DNA of 64,000 bases from an uncultured Pelagimonas sp. (GTDB taxonomy: Bacteria; Pseudomonadota; Alphaproteobacteria; Rhodobacterales; Rhodobacteraceae). Made by a program: the position numbers and the translations under genes. The notes beneath the pieces are model-generated. The model ran no database searches, was not told the DNA's origin, and saw nothing but the letters and a program-made list of their open reading frames with translations. The number at the start of each line of letters is the position of its first letter. Position 1 is the stretch's first letter. Below, piece after piece: positions 25,881 to 34,469 of this stretch. The DNA is taken from assembly GCF_947498515.1 (NCBI RefSeq), contig NZ_CANMKO010000005.1:248001-312000 (forward strand), written 5' to 3'.

Positions 25881-26795
25881 ATGAAAATCACCCTGCGCCA
25901 ATGTCAATATTTTCGCGCCGTCGCCAAAACTGGGGGCATTGCCTCTGCGGCAGAGATCCTTGGCATTTCGCAGCCCGCGATAGCACAGGCGATCCGCAAG
26001 CTTGAGGATATGACCGGGTTGATTCTGTTCCGACGTCTTCATGCGCGGGGCATGGAGCTTACTCCGCATGGAGCAGAGTTTTTGCGCCATGTTGAAACCC
26101 TTTTGGCTTCGGCGGCGCAGGTAGAACAAGCCGTGACATCCATTGCCGAAAACCGCAGCGGCACGATCAGGTTGGGCTGTTTTCAATCCCTTGCGCCGTT
26201 TTGCTTGGCCCAGATTGTTCGCGGATACAAAAACCGCGCGCCCGGCGTTGTGTTGGAGGTGTGCGAAATGCTGCAACATGACTTGACCGACGCGCTTGTC
26301 GCCAATGAGCTTGACCTCGCGATCCTCTATGATCTTGGCTTGGACCCCGGCCACCTTGCGTGGCACACGCTGGCCGCTGCCGAACCCTATCTAATCGTGC
26401 CTCCGGGCCATCGGCTTGATCGCCGCCACCCTGCATCGCTGACCGAGTTGAAAGGCGAGGATTTCATTCTTTTCGATGCCCCGCAAAGCCGAGAGTATTT
26501 TTATGCAATTTTTGCAAAACATGGGATCAGACCGCAGATAGCCTTTCGATCGGCCTCGATTGAATCGGTCCGATGTAGCGTCGCTCAGGGCTTGGGCGTG
26601 TCCATTTTGTCGATGCGCCCGGCGTCAAATGACACCTATGACGGTAACCGGGTTGTCCCGATCAAACTGCGCGACGATCTCCCTCCGACGCCAATTGTGA
26701 TGGCCTATCGCGCCGATCCAAGGCCCAGCGCCTTGGCCGAGCCCCTTATCGAGTATTGCGGGGAGGTTTTCGCGAGGATGGGCCATTTCAGCTAG
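25881..26795 (+). CDS. LysR-family transcriptional regulator
   Basis: The 304-residue product has the N-terminal winged helix (TLRQCQYFRAVAKTGGIASAAEIL, SQPAIAQAIRKLE) and a periplasmic-binding-type effector domain beginning SGTIRLGCF near 92. The effector domain is close to the NocR/CynR style of amino-acid or small-acid sensing LysR proteins. It is divergent from the BesD-like oxygenase (110-bp gap) and probably controls it. A TTG codon directly precedes the ATG at 25881; the ATG is taken as the start. Confidence 0.88.
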   Translation: MKITLRQCQYFRAVAKTGGIASAAEILGISQPAIAQAIRKLEDMTGLILFRRLHARGMELTPHGAEFLRHVETLLASAAQVEQAVTSIAENRSGTIRLGCFQSLAPFCLAQIVRGYKNRAPGVVLEVCEMLQHDLTDALVANELDLAILYDLGLDPGHLAWHTLAAAEPYLIVPPGHRLDRRHPASLTELKGEDFILFDAPQSREYFYAIFAKHGIRPQIAFRSASIESVRCSVAQGLGVSILSMRPASNDTYDGNRVVPIKLRDDLPPTPIVMAYRADPRPSALAEPLIEYCGEVFARMGHFS

Positions 26796-26851
26796 ACCAA
26801 CCTGAAAAGCACAAAAGATCACATTGTTCAGAGCCTTGGATTGACGAGAAA

Positions 26852-26911
26852 CTTGCCCCGCCCGATAAGCCAGTAACTGGTTACAAAATTTGGGAAATAC
26901 CCCGGGGCAAG
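26852..26911. repeat. Nested inverted repeats in the leader of the lipoprotein gene
   Basis: Outer nine-base arms CTTGCCCCG (26852-26860) and CGGGGCAAG (26903-26911) enclose an inner perfect dyad CCAGT-A-ACTGG (26870-26880). The structure ends 21 bases before the ATG at 26933. It could fold in the leader RNA or be a terminator of the LysR gene, since CCCTTTTAT follows. Confidence 0.45.
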
Positions 26912-26932
26912 ACCCTTTTATGAGGTGAGTTT

Positions 26933-27379
26933 ATGACTTTGAGATTGAGTGCGGCGCAGGTTTTCGCCAAGGCCCTTATCGGCACCTGTTTGTTGAGTAT
27001 CGCAGGCTGTGCCCAGCCCCCCGGCCCCTCCATTCCCCAACACGAAAGCGCCAGCCTTGCCGAGGCGAAAGCCGCTCTCGAGAGCTGTTCTTCCTACGCC
27101 TATAGCGGCGGCAACGCGGCTGTGGCGGCCAATTATGTCGCTGGGACAGCCTTTGGCAGTATTCTCGTTGGCCCAATCGTCGTTGCCTCGAACCAACAGA
27201 ATATTCGCAAACGTGGTGAGGCCGGTGCCGTCGACAATTGCCTTGCGCGGCACGGGTACACGCGGCGCGAGCTAAGTGATGCCGAGCTTCATATGCTCAA
27301 CAAGCTCGGCCCCTATGGGCGTGAAAAACTTCTGGATCACTTGATCGGTGGCGGCACCTTGGAGACTTACGTCAACTGA
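26933..27379 (+). CDS. Small outer- or inner-membrane lipoprotein, unknown function
   Basis: Encodes 148 residues with a lipoprotein signal: positive start, hydrophobic ALIGTCLLSI, and lipobox IAGC, giving a lipidated Cys near residue 26. A second hydrophobic, Gly/Ala/Val-rich stretch (about 60-85) may insert into the membrane; two further cysteines (SCSSY, DNCLARHGY) could pair. The pattern of Cys, glycine-zipper-like helix and CLARHGY resembles small cell-envelope proteins, but I assign no family. GAGGTGAG lies just upstream of the ATG. It stands alone between the LysR gene and the convergent hydroxyacid dehydrogenase. Confidence 0.7.
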   Translation: MTLRLSAAQVFAKALIGTCLLSIAGCAQPPGPSIPQHESASLAEAKAALESCSSYAYSGGNAAVAANYVAGTAFGSILVGPIVVASNQQNIRKRGEAGAVDNCLARHGYTRRELSDAELHMLNKLGPYGREKLLDHLIGGGTLETYVN

Positions 27380-27416
27380 CCAAGGAACCGCCCGGTTTCT
27401 TTAGTTCGCTATTTTT

Positions 27417-28358
27417 TTAGTTCACCGGGGTCAGCAGCGCATCGCCTGCCAAAAACGCCGCGATATTATCGTGTTGTAACATGGCCATGGCGGTGCGGGT
27501 TTCCACGGTGCCCGACCCCTGATGCGGTTGGAGAACCACGTTATCAAGCGCGGCAAAGCGCGGGTCGATATTGGGTTCATTCAGGAACACATCAAGCCCC
27601 GCCCCGGCTATCGCTCCGCTTTCCAAAGCGTCCAAAAGCGCCGCTTCGTCCACCGTTGTGCCGCGCGAGATGTTGATGACAACACCCCGTGGGCCAAGCG
27701 CGGCAATCGCCTCGGCCGAAACATGTTTTTCGGTCTCTTTGCCACCAACAAGAGCGATCACCAGAAAATCGACCGCCGCCGCCAGAGACACCACATCAGA
27801 ATGATAGGTCCAGCCCGGCGTGTCTTTTTGAGAGCGTGAGCTATAGTGAATGTCCATCTTGAACGCCGCCAAACGGTCGGCGATTTCGCGACCAATGCGC
27901 CCCAAGCCGACGATCCCGACAGTCGACCCAGACGCTTTGCGGTTCAAGGGAAGCTCTCCTTCCTTAGCCCAAAGGCCCGACCGCGCCCGCGCCTCGCCGA
28001 CGATCATGTTTCGCGATTGCGCCAGCAACATTGCCACGGCCAAATCGGCGACATCGTCGTTCAAAACGTCCGGTGTGTTGGTCACTTTGATACCACGCGC
28101 CGAAGCGGCGGTGACGTCGATGGCATCATAGCCAACACCGAAATTGGCGATCACACCAAGATTGGGCATCTGGTCCATGATCTCGGCCCCCAGCGGCATA
28201 TGCCCTTTGAACGCCAGCGCGGTGATGCCCGCCCGCGTGGATGCGTCGATTGCGGAGACTTCATCGGCTTTCATCGCCGCAACCGTGTCAAACGCCCCGT
28301 CCAAACGAGCCCGTTCTTCGGCAGTGAACCCCGCCCCCAATAGCAATACGTTGGTCAT
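27417..28358 (-). CDS. D-isomer-specific 2-hydroxyacid dehydrogenase (glyoxylate/hydroxypyruvate reductase type)
   Basis: NAD(P)-dependent reductase of 313 residues. NFGVGYDAIDV lies at about 72-82, the Rossmann motif GLGRIG at 151-156, and the catalytic set is Arg232 (NISRG), Glu261 (LNEPN) and His279 (LQPHQGS). The pattern fits GhrB-like glyoxylate/hydroxypyruvate reductases. GGAGG lies seven bases before the ATG. It follows the aminotransferase gene by 9 bp on the same strand, so both are likely expressed from the promoter with operator site 6. Together they could move carbon between glyoxylate, hydroxypyruvate and glycerate; this pathway is inferred. Confidence 0.85.
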   Translation of the reverse strand: MTNVLLLGAGFTAEERARLDGAFDTVAAMKADEVSAIDASTRAGITALAFKGHMPLGAEIMDQMPNLGVIANFGVGYDAIDVTAASARGIKVTNTPDVLNDDVADLAVAMLLAQSRNMIVGEARARSGLWAKEGELPLNRKASGSTVGIVGLGRIGREIADRLAAFKMDIHYSSRSQKDTPGWTYHSDVVSLAAAVDFLVIALVGGKETEKHVSAEAIAALGPRGVVINISRGTTVDEAALLDALESGAIAGAGLDVFLNEPNIDPRFAALDNVVLQPHQGSGTVETRTAMAMLQHDNIAAFLAGDALLTPVN

Positions 28359-28367
28359 GGTGCCTCC

Positions 28368-29537
28368 TCAGAGCAGTTTGGAAATGCGCGACAGCGCTTC
28401 GGTGATATTTTCGGCGGAATTGGCGTAGGAAAAGCGCAGATACCCCTCGCCCCAAGCGCCAAAGGACGTGCCTGCAACCGTGGCCACACCGGCCTCGTCC
28501 AGAAACTTGTCTTGCGCCTGTTTTGCAGTCAGCCCAGTGCCCTCGATATTGGGGAAGGCATAAAACGCCCCCGCCGCATCAGCGCAGCGCACACCGGGCA
28601 AGGCATTCAACCCATCGACGATGATTTGGCGACGTTTGTCGAATTGGGCGACCATATCCCGGACCGCGTCTTGGGGGCCATTTAGTGCGGCGATCCCGGC
28701 GAACTGGGTTGCCGCATTCACACAAGAATGGTCGTTGATACAAAGCCGCGTGACGTGATCAACACAAGCATCCGGCCACACTGCATAGCCAAGGCGCCAA
28801 CCGGTCATCGCATAGGTTTTCGACCAGCCATCCAGCATGATCAAACGGTCACGAATTTCAGGATATTGCAGCAGGCTAACGTGTTCACGCCCGCCGTAAA
28901 GCATGTTGGAGTAAATCTCATCCGACATCAACGCGACGCTGGGATGCGCCTCTAGCCCTTTGACAAGTTTGTCGATTTCGGCGCGCGGGGTGACCCCACC
29001 GGTCGGGTTGGCGGGCGAGTTGATAATGATCAGGCTGGTCTTGTCAGTGATCTGGCCCAACACCTCGTCAGCCGAAAAGGCAAAACCATTTTCCTCTTTC
29101 AAGGCAATGGGAACCGGCGTCGCGCCGGAATAGCGGATCACGCTTTCATAGATCGGAAAGCCGGGGTTGGGGTACATGATTTCCGCGTCGGGTTGGCCGA
29201 ACATCATCACCGCAAAGAACATCGTCGGCTTGCCGCCGGGCACCACAACGACATTGTCAGGGTTGACCTCAACTTCATGGCGGCGGTGCAAATCGGCGGC
29301 CACGGCCTCGCGCAGTGCGGGCAATCCGTTAGCCGGTGTATAGCCGTGATGCCCATCGCGCAGCGCTTTGATTCCGGCCTCGACGATATGATCCGGCGTC
29401 TGAAAATCCGGCTGCCCAATGCCGAGGTTGATGATGTCCTGCCCTTGGGCGGCCAATTGTTGGGCCCGCGCCAAAACCATAAAGGCCGATTCCGTGCCCA
29501 ACCGCGACAGGCTTTTGGCAAATTTCAGCTGTGTCAT
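28368..29537 (-). CDS. Class I/II pyridoxal-phosphate aminotransferase
   Basis: A 389-residue fold-type I aminotransferase: NLGIGQPDFQTP at 37-48, GYTPANGLPALREAVA near 65-80, NSPANPTGG with Asn177, SDEIYS with Asp206, and the PLP lysine Lys240 in DGWSKTYAMTGWRLGY. This is the aspartate aminotransferase subgroup Ib pattern, but alanine, aromatic or other donors are possible. The ATG at 29537 has GGGGAG five bases upstream; the longer frame to 29690 runs through the operator and is rejected. Site 6 lies 46 bp upstream of the start. Confidence 0.87.
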   Translation of the reverse strand: MTQLKFAKSLSRLGTESAFMVLARAQQLAAQGQDIINLGIGQPDFQTPDHIVEAGIKALRDGHHGYTPANGLPALREAVAADLHRRHEVEVNPDNVVVVPGGKPTMFFAVMMFGQPDAEIMYPNPGFPIYESVIRYSGATPVPIALKEENGFAFSADEVLGQITDKTSLIIINSPANPTGGVTPRAEIDKLVKGLEAHPSVALMSDEIYSNMLYGGREHVSLLQYPEIRDRLIMLDGWSKTYAMTGWRLGYAVWPDACVDHVTRLCINDHSCVNAATQFAGIAALNGPQDAVRDMVAQFDKRRQIIVDGLNALPGVRCADAAGAFYAFPNIEGTGLTAKQAQDKFLDEAGVATVAGTSFGAWGEGYLRFSYANSAENITEALSRISKLL

Positions 29538-29582
29538 GCTGCTCCCCCACATTTTCGCACGCAATCTTGCGACGTTTGGATT

Positions 29583-29592
29583 TGGTATACCA
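29583..29592. promoter_or_regulatory. Operator palindrome TGGTATACCA, site 6
   Basis: Perfect ten-base palindrome in the 144-bp divergent gap, 46 bp from the aminotransferase start and 90 bp from the flavin monooxygenase start. It ties these genes to the regulon of the GntR protein over 21 kb away. Confidence 0.7.
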
Positions 29593-29681
29593 GTCGCGAT
29601 TATCTTCGCAATTGCGAAAAACCGGTTGCACTGCCCCGGCGGCCGCATTTGAGTGACACGAAAGAAGACGGGAGAGCCAGA

Positions 29682-30974
29682 ATGAAACAACCACGTGTCT
29701 TGATCGCCGGGGGCGGCATTGGTGGATTGGCATTGGCGCTGTCGCTACATGAGGTCGGCGTTCCGTTCCGGATTTATGAATCCACGCGTGAGTTGAAACC
29801 GCTTGGTGTTGGCATCAACCTGCAACCCAATGCGGTGCGTGAGCTAGATGATATGGGCATGGGCGAAAGCCTGCTGTCCAAGGTCGGGCTTCATCTCAAG
29901 GAATGGGCGCTTGTCGGGTTAAACGGCAAGGATATTCATGCCGAACCACGTGGGTTTGCAGCGGGTTATGACTGGCCTCAATACTCGGTGCACCGAGGCC
30001 AGTTTCACATGGCGCTCTATGATGAGTTGATCAAACGCGCCGGGCGACGCTGTGTTCGGCTGGGCGTTAAGGCCAAGGCCTACAAGATCAACAGCGATAG
30101 CACCGTGTCCCTGACGGTTGAAACACGCGATGGCGTTGTCGCGGAAGAAACCGGAACCGTGTTGATTGGGGCCGATGGCATTCATTCCACTGTTCGCGCC
30201 CAAATGCACCCGGATCAGCCGCCCATCCATTGGGGCGGCACGCTGATGTGGCGCGGCACCACTCAGGCGAAACCCTTTCGAACCGGCGCGTCCTTCATCG
30301 GCTTGGGGACACACCGCCAGCGCATGGTGATGTACCCGATTTCTCCGGCGGACCCGGAAACAGGGTTGGCAACCATCAACTGGATTGCAGAAACCGTGAC
30401 CGATACCGCGTCAGAGCGACAGCGCAACAGCTGGTTCCGCCCGGTTGAGATCGACAGCTTTGTCCATCATTTCGACCATTTCCGATATGATTGGCTAGAT
30501 GTTCCGACGTTGATCAGCGGGGCAAAAGAGGCCTTTGAAAATCCGATGATTGACCGCGACCCGATCCCGACATGGGTCGATGGCCCCGTTGCATTGTTGG
30601 GTGACGCCGCGCATCCAATGTATCCAACCGGGTCAAATGGTGCGAGCCAAGCCATTATGGACGCCCGCATTTTGACCCGGCATTTCCTTGATCACGGGCT
30701 TAATCCAACGGCTTTAAACGCCTTTAACGATGAGCTTTGCGCCCCATTGAGCGAGCTTGTGTTGCGCAATCGCGGCTCTGGTCCTTTTGGGCTTTTGGAG
30801 ATGGTCCAGAGCCGGTGTGATGGTGTCTTTGATGATATCGACGACGTCATAAGCCCCGAAGAACGTGAGGCATTTTTGAAACGCTACAAAACCGCAGCAG
30901 GCTATTCACGAGATCAGCTTAACGCCGCCTCCCGCCGCATTAGCGAGGGGGAGACGGTGGATTTGTCACGCTAG
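29682..30974 (+). CDS. FAD-dependent aromatic-type monooxygenase
   Basis: Group A flavoprotein hydroxylase of 430 residues with all three fingerprints: the N-terminal dinucleotide motif AGGGIGGLALALSLHE (about 9-24), the DG motif IGADGIHSTVRAQ near 165, and the GD motif LLGDAAHPMYPTGSNGASQAI near 305. The closest familiar types are salicylate hydroxylase and PhzS-like enzymes. AGACGGGAGAG precedes the ATG. It is divergent from the aminotransferase across operator site 6 and overlaps the class III aminotransferase gene by 9 bp at its end. An aromatic or heterocyclic substrate is inferred. Confidence 0.85.
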   Translation: MKQPRVLIAGGGIGGLALALSLHEVGVPFRIYESTRELKPLGVGINLQPNAVRELDDMGMGESLLSKVGLHLKEWALVGLNGKDIHAEPRGFAAGYDWPQYSVHRGQFHMALYDELIKRAGRRCVRLGVKAKAYKINSDSTVSLTVETRDGVVAEETGTVLIGADGIHSTVRAQMHPDQPPIHWGGTLMWRGTTQAKPFRTGASFIGLGTHRQRMVMYPISPADPETGLATINWIAETVTDTASERQRNSWFRPVEIDSFVHHFDHFRYDWLDVPTLISGAKEAFENPMIDRDPIPTWVDGPVALLGDAAHPMYPTGSNGASQAIMDARILTRHFLDHGLNPTALNAFNDELCAPLSELVLRNRGSGPFGLLEMVQSRCDGVFDDIDDVISPEEREAFLKRYKTAAGYSRDQLNAASRRISEGETVDLSR

Positions 30975-32291
30975 ATCAATTGATTGCAGGGCCAAGTCCA
31001 GCTTGTCGACCAATTCATCCAGCTGGGCATCTTGCAAGATAAATGGCGGAGCCAAGAGAACATGATCACCGTTGCGGCCATCAACCGTGCCGCCCATCGG
31101 GTAGCAGATCAACCCGTTGGCAAAGGTGGCTTTCTTGAGTTGCGCATTGACCCCAAGGGACGGATCGAAGGTGGCCTTGGTTTCGCGGTCTTTCACCAAT
31201 TCCAACCCAAGGAATAACCCGCGCCCACGAATATCACCAACATGCGGGTGTTGTCCAAATCGATCCTCAAGGCGGGCCCGCAGCCCATCGCCCAAGGCTG
31301 TGACCTTGGATAAAACGCTCTGATCTATCAGCCGTTCAAGCACCGCCCCTGCTGCTGCGCAGGCGACGGGATGGCCGATATAGGTATGCCCATGTTGGAA
31401 AAATCCGCTTCCTTGGGCAATGGCATCATAGATCTTGCCACTGCAAAGCATCGCGCCGATCGGTTGGTATCCGGCCCCCAACCCTTTGGCCACGGTACAG
31501 ATATCCGGGCTAATGCCATCTTGTTCACTGGCAAATAGCGTCCCTGTCCGCCCCATGCCGCACATAACCTCGTCAAGGATTAACAAAATGCCATGTCGGT
31601 CACAAATCTCGCGGATACGTTTGTAATAATTGGCGACGGGTGGCACCGCGCCCAAGGTTGCGCCGACAACCGGTTCGGCAACAAAGGCCATGATCGTCCC
31701 GGCCCCATGCCTGTCGATTTCATGTTCCAGCTCGGCAATCAAACGGTCGCAATACTCCGCCACGGTCTCGCCGCAATGTTGCCCGCGATAAGCGTAGCAG
31801 GCCGAGACGTGGCTAACCTCCATCAACAATGGCGCAAAGGGCTCGCGGCGCCACGCGTTGCCGCCGGTTGCCAATGCGCCAAGCGTGTTGCCATGATAGC
31901 TTTGTTGCCGCGCGATAATGCGGGTGCGGTTCGGTTGTCCGATTTCTAAGAAGTATTGGCGCGCCAATTTCAACGCCGCCTCCACCGCCTCGGACCCACC
32001 TGACACGAAATAGACCCGGTCCAGTCCCTCTGGTGCATGCTGTATCAATTTGTCGGCCAATGCTTCGGCCGGATCCGAGGTGAAAAACCCGGTATGGGCA
32101 AAGGCGACTCTGTCTATCTGGGCGCGAATCGCAGTCGCGACATGCGGGTCAGAATGGCCCAAACACGACACGGCCGCGCCCCCAGACCCATCCAAATAGG
32201 CCTTGCCCTCTTTGTCATACAAATACGGCCCATCCCCATGTGACACTACGGGTGGTGGATTTTGGGTGTGGCGGGAAAAAACGTGGCTCAT
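30966..32291 (-). CDS. Class III pyridoxal-phosphate aminotransferase
   Basis: Fold-type I omega-aminotransferase of 441 residues: SGGSEAVEAALKLARQY near 97, SYHGNTLGALATGG near 131, LILDEVMCGMGRTG with Asp240, and the PLP lysine Lys269 in TVAKGLGAGYQPIGAM. It uses a primary amine or omega-amino acid as donor. The neighbours are an RpiR regulator and TAXI transporter on one side and a monooxygenase on the other, which do not fix the substrate. The divergent gap to the RpiR gene (195 bp) contains a TGAAAC-N4-GTTTCA dyad that could regulate both. Confidence 0.88.
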   Translation of the reverse strand: MSHVFSRHTQNPPPVVSHGDGPYLYDKEGKAYLDGSGGAAVSCLGHSDPHVATAIRAQIDRVAFAHTGFFTSDPAEALADKLIQHAPEGLDRVYFVSGGSEAVEAALKLARQYFLEIGQPNRTRIIARQQSYHGNTLGALATGGNAWRREPFAPLLMEVSHVSACYAYRGQHCGETVAEYCDRLIAELEHEIDRHGAGTIMAFVAEPVVGATLGAVPPVANYYKRIREICDRHGILLILDEVMCGMGRTGTLFASEQDGISPDICTVAKGLGAGYQPIGAMLCSGKIYDAIAQGSGFFQHGHTYIGHPVACAAAGAVLERLIDQSVLSKVTALGDGLRARLEDRFGQHPHVGDIRGRGLFLGLELVKDRETKATFDPSLGVNAQLKKATFANGLICYPMGGTVDGRNGDHVLLAPPFILQDAQLDELVDKLDLALQSIDLA

Positions 32292-32410
32292 TCGGTATTT
32301 ACCTCATTGAGTTAAGGCGAAAACCCCAGACATTCGGGGCGGTATCAGGTGCACAACGACGAGAAACACATCGCAAAAACGCGATCTTCCCCCGTGTCGG
32401 AAACGACTCA

Positions 32411-32426
32411 TGAAACAAACGTTTCA
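32411..32426. promoter_or_regulatory. Dyad TGAAAC-N4-GTTTCA, candidate RpiR operator
   Basis: Perfect six-base arms separated by AAAC, 61 bp before the rpiR-family start and 119 bp upstream of the divergent class III aminotransferase. RpiR-family regulators often bind GAA...TTC-type dyads (for example IolR sites). Binding is inferred. Confidence 0.45.
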
Positions 32427-32486
32427 CTTGTTGACTTGTGGTAAAACAAATGAAAAGTTCGTGTCAAGGGAGAGGGATTCGAACGT

Positions 32487-33347
32487 TTGACGAGTCGTTT
32501 AGAGGATCGCATCGGTGAAAATTACAGCGACCTGAGTGCCAAGCTCAGAGACGCTGCCGATTATGTTGCGGCCAATCAATTGGCCGTGGCGACACGCTCG
32601 TTGCGGGCCGTGTCGGGCGAAAGCGGTGTGTCGCCGGCAACCTTATCGCGTCTGGCGCGCAACCTCGGATTTGCGGATTACGAAAGCCTACGCGATCTTT
32701 GCCGAAACGCAGTTGAAACCCGCAGCACCCCCTTTGCAGAGCGTGCCGAACGCCTCAAACAAGACCCGACCTCAAAAGACACAATACCAGACCGCCAATT
32801 TGCCGCCTGTATCAACAACATCGCGAAGCTGGCGGAGACGGTGAACCGCACCCGATTGCAAAACGCGGTAGATGCGTTGCATTCCGCACGGCAGGTCGTG
32901 TTGCTTGGGGCCTTTGGATCGACTGGAATCGTCGAGTATTTGGCCTATCTAGCCGACTATTTTAACTCGAACTGGAAACTTGCCGGGCGCATGGGGGCCT
33001 CTCTTGGTCCAACCCTAAGCGACCTGGGCGAAGGCGATGTTTTGCTGGCGGTGACAAAATCACCCTACACACGCCGAACAGTTCTGGCAGCGGAAATGGC
33101 CCAAAAAGCCGGGGCCGAAACGGTCATCATAACCGATAGCCACGCTTGCCCTGCAAATAAGTTCGCCGATTATTCCTTTATCATTCCATCCGAGAGCCCG
33201 CAGTTTTTCTCATCTTATGCGGCGACACTCTCGCTGTTGGAAACCATGGTGGCTATGCTGGTAGCGCAATCGGGCGACTCGGCGAGTCAAAAGATCAAGG
33301 ATGTTGAACAGAGACATCAACAGCTTGGAGAGTTTTGGGGAGGCTAG
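32487..33347 (+). CDS. MurR/RpiR-family regulator (HTH plus SIS domain)
   Basis: The 286-residue product has an N-terminal HTH_6 domain (LRDAADYVAANQLAVATRSLRAV, SGVSPATLSRLARNLGFADYESLRD) and a C-terminal SIS phosphosugar-binding domain (about 125-260: VVLLGAFGSTGIVEYLA, DVLLAVTKSPYTRRTVLAAEMAQKAG). The frame opens with TTG at 32487, with AGAGGGA about nine bases upstream; no ATG or GTG occurs in frame near the start, so TTG is the best call. It lies 47 bp before the TAXI binding-protein gene on the same strand and probably regulates that transporter. Confidence 0.85.
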   Translation: MTSRLEDRIGENYSDLSAKLRDAADYVAANQLAVATRSLRAVSGESGVSPATLSRLARNLGFADYESLRDLCRNAVETRSTPFAERAERLKQDPTSKDTIPDRQFAACINNIAKLAETVNRTRLQNAVDALHSARQVVLLGAFGSTGIVEYLAYLADYFNSNWKLAGRMGASLGPTLSDLGEGDVLLAVTKSPYTRRTVLAAEMAQKAGAETVIITDSHACPANKFADYSFIIPSESPQFFSSYAATLSLLETMVAMLVAQSGDSASQKIKDVEQRHQQLGEFWGG

Positions 33348-33394
33348 TGCCTCTTTGAAAAGAAAATACACTCATCAATTAGGGAGCTATAATA

Positions 33395-34360
33395 ATGATG
33401 AACAAACTGAAACTGGCAGGGGCGGCACTGGTCGCATCCGCAACCCTCACCACAGGTGCAGCCGCTCAAGAATTCATTTCCATCGGAACCGGCGGCGTCA
33501 CTGGCGTTTACTATCCAACAGGTGGCGCGATCTGCCGTCTGGTGAACAAGTCGCGCAAAGAGCACGGCATCCGTTGCGCGGTCGAGTCCACAGGTGGGTC
33601 GGTCTACAATATCAACACCATCAAAGCTGGGGAGCTTGAGTTCGGTGTTGCGCAGTCTGATTGGCAGTACCACGCCTATAACGGCACCTCGAAGTTTGCT
33701 GACAACCCGTTCCCAGAAGTGCGCGCCGTGTTCTCGGTCCACCCTGAGCCCTTCACTTTGATCGTACGTGCCGACAGCGGCATCACCGATTTCGCCAGCC
33801 TTGCGGGCAAGCGGGTGAACGTTGGTAACCCCGGGTCCGGTCAGCGCGCGACAATGGAAGTTGTCATGGGCGCCCACGGCATCGCCATGGACGATCTGGC
33901 ACTGGCGACCGAGTACAAAGGCTCGGAAATGGCCAAGCAGCTTTGTGACGGCAACATCGACGCGATGATCTACACCATCGGTCACCCAGCGGCGGCGATC
34001 AAAGAAGCCACCACAACCTGTGATGCGGTTCTGGTGTCGGTCACCGGCGAAGCGATCGACAAACTAGTTGCTGATAACCCGTTCTACCGCAAAGCCACCA
34101 TCCCCGGCGGCATGTATGCGGGCACCGATGGCGACACCGAAACATTCGGCGTTGGCGCGACATTCGTGACATCGGCCAATGTGCCTGAGAACGTGGTTTA
34201 TGTTGTTGCGAAATCCGTAATGGAAAACATCGAAGATTTCCGCCAGCTGCACCCGGCGTTCGCCAACCTCAAGGCCGAAGAAATGGTCAAGGATGGTCTG
34301 TCTGCACCACTGCATGACGGCGCGGCCAAAGCCTATAAAGAACTGGGTCTGGTTGACTAA
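33395..34360 (+). CDS. TAXI-family TRAP transporter substrate-binding protein
   Basis: Periplasmic binding protein of the TRAP-associated extracytoplasmic immunogenic (TAXI) type, 321 residues. Signal peptide about 1-24 (hydrophobic, ending AAA-QEF). Family motifs are clear: ISIGTGGVTGVYYPTGGAICRLVN, TGGSVYNINTIKAGELEFGVAQSD, and GSGQRATMEVVM. It follows the RpiR gene and precedes the fused permease. A GC-rich hairpin and two palindromes separate it from that permease. Known TAXI ligands include glutamate and other small acids; the ligand here is unknown. Confidence 0.92.
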   Translation: MMNKLKLAGAALVASATLTTGAAAQEFISIGTGGVTGVYYPTGGAICRLVNKSRKEHGIRCAVESTGGSVYNINTIKAGELEFGVAQSDWQYHAYNGTSKFADNPFPEVRAVFSVHPEPFTLIVRADSGITDFASLAGKRVNVGNPGSGQRATMEVVMGAHGIAMDDLALATEYKGSEMAKQLCDGNIDAMIYTIGHPAAAIKEATTTCDAVLVSVTGEAIDKLVADNPFYRKATIPGGMYAGTDGDTETFGVGATFVTSANVPENVVYVVAKSVMENIEDFRQLHPAFANLKAEEMVKDGLSAPLHDGAAKAYKELGLVD

Positions 34361-34378
34361 TCCGACCTGAACCTATTG

Positions 34379-34407
34379 CGCCCGGGGCACTCTGCTCCGG
34401 GCGTTTG
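34379..34407 (+). repeat. Hairpin between the TAXI binding-protein and permease genes
   Basis: Seven-base arms CGCCCGG and CCGGGCG around an 11-base loop, followed by TTTG, 18 bp after the binding-protein stop. It is placed like the hairpin after dctP and may likewise reduce readthrough into the permease gene. Confidence 0.55.
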
Positions 34408-34469
34408 ATAATGGGGCCGGGCAACGTATCCGGACCTTGGCGTAGCAAGTGACCTCTCAACCCGCGCAC

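Noticed and set aside
29193-29681. In-frame upstream extension of the flavin monooxygenase
   Set aside because: It runs antisense to the aminotransferase and through operator site 6; the ATG at 29682 starts exactly at the FAD motif.
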